From Coprococcus sp. (GTDB taxonomy: Bacteria > Bacillota > Clostridia > Lachnospirales > Lachnospiraceae), in the NCBI GenBank assembly GCA_016296785.1, contig JAEDHX010000078.1, forward strand, positions 1-7,899: DNA of 7,899 nucleotides, written 5' to 3'. The notes beneath the pieces were generated by a model. The model did no database searches and was not told the DNA's origin. It saw nothing but the letters and a program-made list of their open reading frames with translations. The stretch's first letter is position 1, and each line of letters starts with the position of its first letter. Of this stretch, positions 5,100 to 7,899 are shown piece after piece. The position numbers and the translations under genes are program-made.

Positions 5100-6878
5100 C
5101 TAATCTAGTCCTGCAAGATGTAAAATTGCCATTGCATTAGTAGTCGTACACCTTCCCGATTTCTTCTTATAATCGAACTTCAGCTGTTCTCCCTCGTAGT
5201 ACTCCTCGAAATGATAATTGATTGCAACATGCCCCATATTATCCTTCAAATCACACAACTCGAAATCATGTGTAGATACAATTGTCATTGAAGATTCATC
5301 CGACAATCTTCTGATTACCTGAGAGGCTCCTACTATTCTGTCAGCAGAATTTGTCCCCTTAAATATCTCATCAATCAAACAAAGCATCGGCTTCATTTGC
5401 TTCTTATAAACTGCCATTGTTTTAATGCGCAATATTTCTGCGTAGAATGTAGAAATACCATTGCTTACATCATCCGTAACTCGCATAGAAGTAAATATTT
5501 TCATAATATCTGCCTTCATATTGTCAGCACAAACAGGTGCCCCCACATATGCAAGTACAAGATTAATTCCAAGAGTTCTAAGGAATGTTGTTTTACCCGA
5601 CATATTCGAACCGGTAATTACTGTTGCTCCGCCGTAGAAATCGGCATCATTTGCAACCACCTTATCCGGCGAAATAAGTGGATGACGCATATTATCACAT
5701 TTTACATGAACACGTTTATTCATTCCAACCTTTGGATAGCTGACCTGTCTGGTTCTAGCAAGAACTGCATAAGACAATAGCTCCTCTATATCAGCAATTG
5801 CTTCTATCCAGTTTTCAACATTTCCACCATATTCACTTTTCCATTTATCCATCATAATACCAAGATGAAAATCCCACATTGTAAGTCCGCAGAGCACCTG
5901 ATGAACGATTGGATTATAACGTATATTAAATGCTGCACTTATAGACTTCAATTTCTTTATAGCACTTAGTGCTCCGGAATCCTTCGACATTACAGCCTTG
6001 ATATCCTTCATCAAAGGGCTTTCGAAATCTTCAGAGGATACAAGCTCAAACATCGCAATATAATCTTCAATTACATATCCAAAAGAAATCATTGGCATCA
6101 CTGCGCTTCCTACAACGCCAGATGTAATCCATGAAAACAACAAAATTGCAAAAAATGAAATCAATGAATAGCCTAAATTGATTTTTCCCATTACGCCAAG
6201 TACAAACAAGCATATTGTTACTGCCGGCAGCAAAAATCTCAAAATGTTAAATATAAATGGTATCTTTTCATCATTCTTGCAGTATTCAACAAATTCATCT
6301 GCTGTATATTTCTTTTTTTTGCCGATATTTGCCTTTACAGCAAGTGTCTCGAAATTATATGAGAATTCTTCCTTATCAAAAAGCTCAACTACAGCCTTCT
6401 GTCGCATATCAATGCTTTCAATATCAAAATCAGGTTCTTTTATAGATTTAGCAAGCTTTCTTCGACCATCCTCTGTTCCGGCAACACAAATAAACTGGTA
6501 TAATGAGCTTGGTCCAAGAAGATCCATATCCTTTGCAGTTAAATCCTCATCAGTTAAGTATTTGCTTCCGTTTTCCTCAAAGCTTTTCCATTCCTCACTG
6601 TATCTTTTAATATATTTGTCATATACAACAGCTCTGGCCTTCAGATACTCCAATTTTTCACTTATTTTGCCGTGAACAAATATAAGAGCTACAAATATAA
6701 CAGCTCCCAAAATGCCAGCAACCAAATAAGGAATTCTTGAATCATATAATCCTACTACCAGTCCTAAAACTGCAACAAGAAACATAATAAAGCGAATTGT
6801 TCCGTATGTAGAATACTTCTTCTCAAGCTGTTTTGTTTCTTCAGTTATACTATTTAGCGCCTGTACATACTTTTCCAT
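5100..6878 (-). CDS. Membrane-anchored MutS-family ATPase
   Basis: The 592-residue protein ends in a MutS-type ABC ATPase domain (about 415-592). Walker A is GSNMSGKTT (423-431). The signature region is DDVSNGISTFYAE (469-481). Walker B is MLCLIDE (498-504), followed by FKGTNSADR. The switch histidine is His537 in STHDFEL. The C-terminal TTTNAMAILHLAGL is also MutS-like. Upstream, about 115-400 resembles the MutS lever/core region but is interrupted by a hydrophobic pair (about 208-229 and 236-257). Another hydrophobic pair lies near the N-terminus (27-45 and 49-69). The mismatch-recognition domain I with its Phe-x-Glu motif is absent. It is therefore not MutS1 and is unlikely to do canonical mismatch repair. 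The substrate is unknown: a DNA structure handled at the membrane, or not DNA at all. The start has GGGAAAGG at 6888-6895, nine bases before ATG. The acidic membrane protein gene ends 31 bases upstream, so the two are probably one operon. Confidence 0.9.
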   Translation of the reverse strand: MEKYVQALNSITEETKQLEKKYSTYGTIRFIMFLVAVLGLVVGLYDSRIPYLVAGILGAVIFVALIFVHGKISEKLEYLKARAVVYDKYIKRYSEEWKSFEENGSKYLTDEDLTAKDMDLLGPSSLYQFICVAGTEDGRRKLAKSIKEPDFDIESIDMRQKAVVELFDKEEFSYNFETLAVKANIGKKKKYTADEFVEYCKNDEKIPFIFNILRFLLPAVTICLFVLGVMGKINLGYSLISFFAILLFSWITSGVVGSAVMPMISFGYVIEDYIAMFELVSSEDFESPLMKDIKAVMSKDSGALSAIKKLKSISAAFNIRYNPIVHQVLCGLTMWDFHLGIMMDKWKSEYGGNVENWIEAIADIEELLSYAVLARTRQVSYPKVGMNKRVHVKCDNMRHPLISPDKVVANDADFYGGATVITGSNMSGKTTFLRTLGINLVLAYVGAPVCADNMKADIMKIFTSMRVTDDVSNGISTFYAEILRIKTMAVYKKQMKPMLCLIDEIFKGTNSADRIVGASQVIRRLSDESSMTIVSTHDFELCDLKDNMGHVAINYHFEEYYEGEQLKFDYKKKSGRCTTTNAMAILHLAGLD

Positions 6879-6909
6879 ATATAAATACCTTTCCCTAATT
6901 TAACAGTTA

Positions 6910-7632
6910 TTATTGTTTTTCTTCGCACATATTAATATCCGCTTTATTAGCATTTTGCTCATCTGTTGCGTCATCACTAGCTTTTTTCTCTATTTCCTTA
7001 TCAGCATCGCTACTATTATCTTCCGCATTCTCTGAATCAGCTTCTTCAGTTTCTTTGCTCACTGCTTCTTCGTTTTCTGTCTCTTCATTAGTATTGTTTA
7101 TTGGTGCATTATCCTTAGTACCTTTGTTATTTGAGGCTTCAGCTTCTTCTCCATCAGCATTTTCCGAATCGGCTTTATCTGAATCAGTTTTATCTGCATC
7201 AGCTTTATCTGCATCAGCTTTATCTGCATCAGCATTCTCCTTCTCAATTTTATCTTTCGCTTTAAGGTTATCAGTTTTCTCAAAGTCGGATGCTGCATCT
7301 GCAGACTCTGCTTGCATAGATTCCTGAATTTCAGCATTTGCCTCTGTATTATCAACCGAAGGCTCACCTTTTTCAGCTAGAACCTGAACGTCAGCAATAT
7401 CCTCTTCTTTCTTTTTCTTTGACTTCTTTGGCTCACAAGGCACCTCTATTAATCCGTCCTTGCCTATAAGCACAAGAAATCCAATAAAAAAAACAGCACC
7501 AAATATGATAATTCCTATTCCTAACGCCATTCTCTTCAAATATATAAATATTATACCCACTATTATCATCAGCAAAGCACATACCAGGTATTTTTTCTGT
7601 ATATCGTATAATTTCTTTTTAGTATTTTCCAA
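6910..7632 (-). CDS. Two-TM protein with long acidic repetitive tail
   Basis: With a TTG start the product is 240 residues (MENTKKKLYD...). Two hydrophobic segments (about 15-32 and 36-57) are followed by the lysine cluster KKSKKKK (69-75), so both termini are probably cytoplasmic. The remaining 165 residues are rich in Glu, Asp, Lys, Ala and Asn and presumably disordered. They include five-residue repeats (ADADK, TDSDK) at about 135-154. TTG at 7632-7630 is chosen because GGAGGT (7639-7644) is six bases upstream and the candidate -10 box would place the transcript start near 7660. An in-frame ATG at 7659 lacks a ribosome site, and the longest frame (to 7761) runs into a repeat element. I recognise no family. 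Position 31 bases before the membrane MutS gene suggests a shared job. The tail could act as a membrane-tethered polyanion or a protein-docking arm; that is speculation. Confidence 0.82.
   Translation of the reverse strand: MENTKKKLYDIQKKYLVCALLMIIVGIIFIYLKRMALGIGIIIFGAVFFIGFLVLIGKDGLIEVPCEPKKSKKKKEEDIADVQVLAEKGEPSVDNTEANAEIQESMQAESADAASDFEKTDNLKAKDKIEKENADADKADADKADADKTDSDKADSENADGEEAEASNNKGTKDNAPINNTNEETENEEAVSKETEEADSENAEDNSSDADKEIEKKASDDATDEQNANKADINMCEEKQ
7174..7233 (-). repeat. 15-bp in-frame tandem repeat, four units
   Basis: Units at 7174-7188, 7189-7203, 7204-7218 and 7219-7233 read TTTATCTGCATCAGC on the plus strand. The last three are identical and the first has two differences. 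They encode five-residue acidic/lysine repeats in the tail of the two-TM protein. Exact identity suggests recent slippage, so length may vary between strains. Confidence 0.9.
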
Positions 7633-7638
7633 TTTCGC

Positions 7639-7644
7639 ACCTCC
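7639..7644 (-). promoter_or_regulatory. Ribosome binding site deciding a TTG start
   Basis: The minus-strand GGAGGT sits six bases before TTG (7632-7630). No comparable site precedes the upstream in-frame ATG at 7659. Confidence 0.75.
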
Positions 7645-7666
7645 AAAATTGCTATCCATTTGAATA

Positions 7667-7672
7667 ATTATA
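7667..7672 (-). promoter_or_regulatory. Candidate -10 box for the acidic protein/MutS operon
   Basis: The minus strand reads TATAAT here. No good -35 hexamer lies 16-18 bases upstream (AGTTAT at 17), so the promoter is weak, activator-dependent or misassigned. If it is used, transcription starts near 7660, which leaves about 28 bases before the TTG start. Confidence 0.42.
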
Positions 7673-7717
7673 TACCAAATCAGAATATCATAACTTCCAC
7701 CTTTTCGCAAGCCACCA

Positions 7718-7899
7718 CTCGCCACGGGGACAGGTCCCGTGGCGAATTTTATGTCAACCACGGTTTGCCGCCATAGAGTATACTACTTGTTTGTGACGGT
7801 ACTTGTCTTTATGGTGCTATATACTGCCCTTCGTATAACTTTTGAAAGATTTGTGCAATATCATTATCATGTTGCTTGAATATGATTCGCTCTGCGTTA
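7718..7899. mobile_element. Hairpin element E3, same family as E2 (cut by window edge)
   Basis: It begins with the intact 26-bp terminus (one substitution from the 1473 copy). Here the terminus forms its own hairpin, TCGCCACGGG around a 7-base loop with CCCGTGGCGA. The body then matches E2 base for base over long runs: TTGCCGCCATAGAGTATA, CTTGTCTTTATGG and AACTTTTGAAAGATTTGTGC. Only the left arm is visible; the right arm should lie beyond 7899. No gene is seen. Confidence 0.82.

Noticed and set aside
5397..5780. Plus-strand frame of 127 codons
   Set aside because: It is antisense to the conserved ATPase domain of the MutS-like gene, is rich in Cys, His and Asn, and has no ribosome site.
6178..6675. 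Plus-strand frame of 165 codons
   Set aside because: It is antisense to the MutS-like gene, whose minus-strand frame carries the family motifs.
5100..6878. Canonical mismatch-repair mutS or mutS2
   Set aside because: There is no mismatch-recognition domain, no Smr domain, and four hydrophobic segments; only the ATPase and part of the core match.
7055..7367. Ser/Ala-rich plus-strand frame and Lys/Leu/Met-rich minus-strand frame
   Set aside because: Both are shadows of the 15-bp repeats in the acidic tail.

Overview
The window looks like chromosomal DNA from a low-GC Gram-positive bacterium, most probably a Clostridia/Lachnospiraceae member. That assignment rests on AT-rich codon use, strong AGGAGG-type ribosome sites, a YqeG-family phosphatase and a SipW-type signal peptidase. 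It is an inference from style and gene content, not a species identification.

Layout. Positions 1-860 (+) hold the C-terminal 285 codons of a very long helical/coiled-coil protein whose start lies outside the window. It carries exact 99-bp tandem repeats. Three bases later comes a SipW/ER-type signal peptidase I (864-1472, +). The stretch 1473-2101 has no credible gene. It contains two adjacent long inverted-repeat (MITE-like) hairpin elements that share GC-rich termini with the core GGGGACAGGTCCCG. A third copy, cut by the window edge, lies at 7718-7899. Immediately right of the second element is a good sigma-A-type promoter, then a YqeG-family HAD phosphatase (2164-2670, +).

A bidirectional terminator (2716-2759) separates this from a minus-strand block. 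In transcription order that block is: a 240-aa protein with two membrane segments and a long acidic repetitive tail (7632-6910, TTG start); a membrane-anchored MutS-family ATPase (6878-5100); and, behind its own promoter, a 690-aa helical protein I do not recognise (4883-2811).

How the parts may work together. The coiled-coil gene and the signal peptidase are probably co-transcribed. The acidic membrane protein and the membrane MutS homologue are 31 bp apart and probably form an operon, which suggests a membrane-associated MutS-type system rather than ordinary mismatch repair. The 690-aa gene points the same way but has its own promoter, so a functional link is only possible. The hairpin elements sit exactly at gene edges: one base after a stop codon, four bases before a -35 box, and just upstream of the acidic-protein promoter. 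They also bracket the yqeG-to-acidic-protein block.
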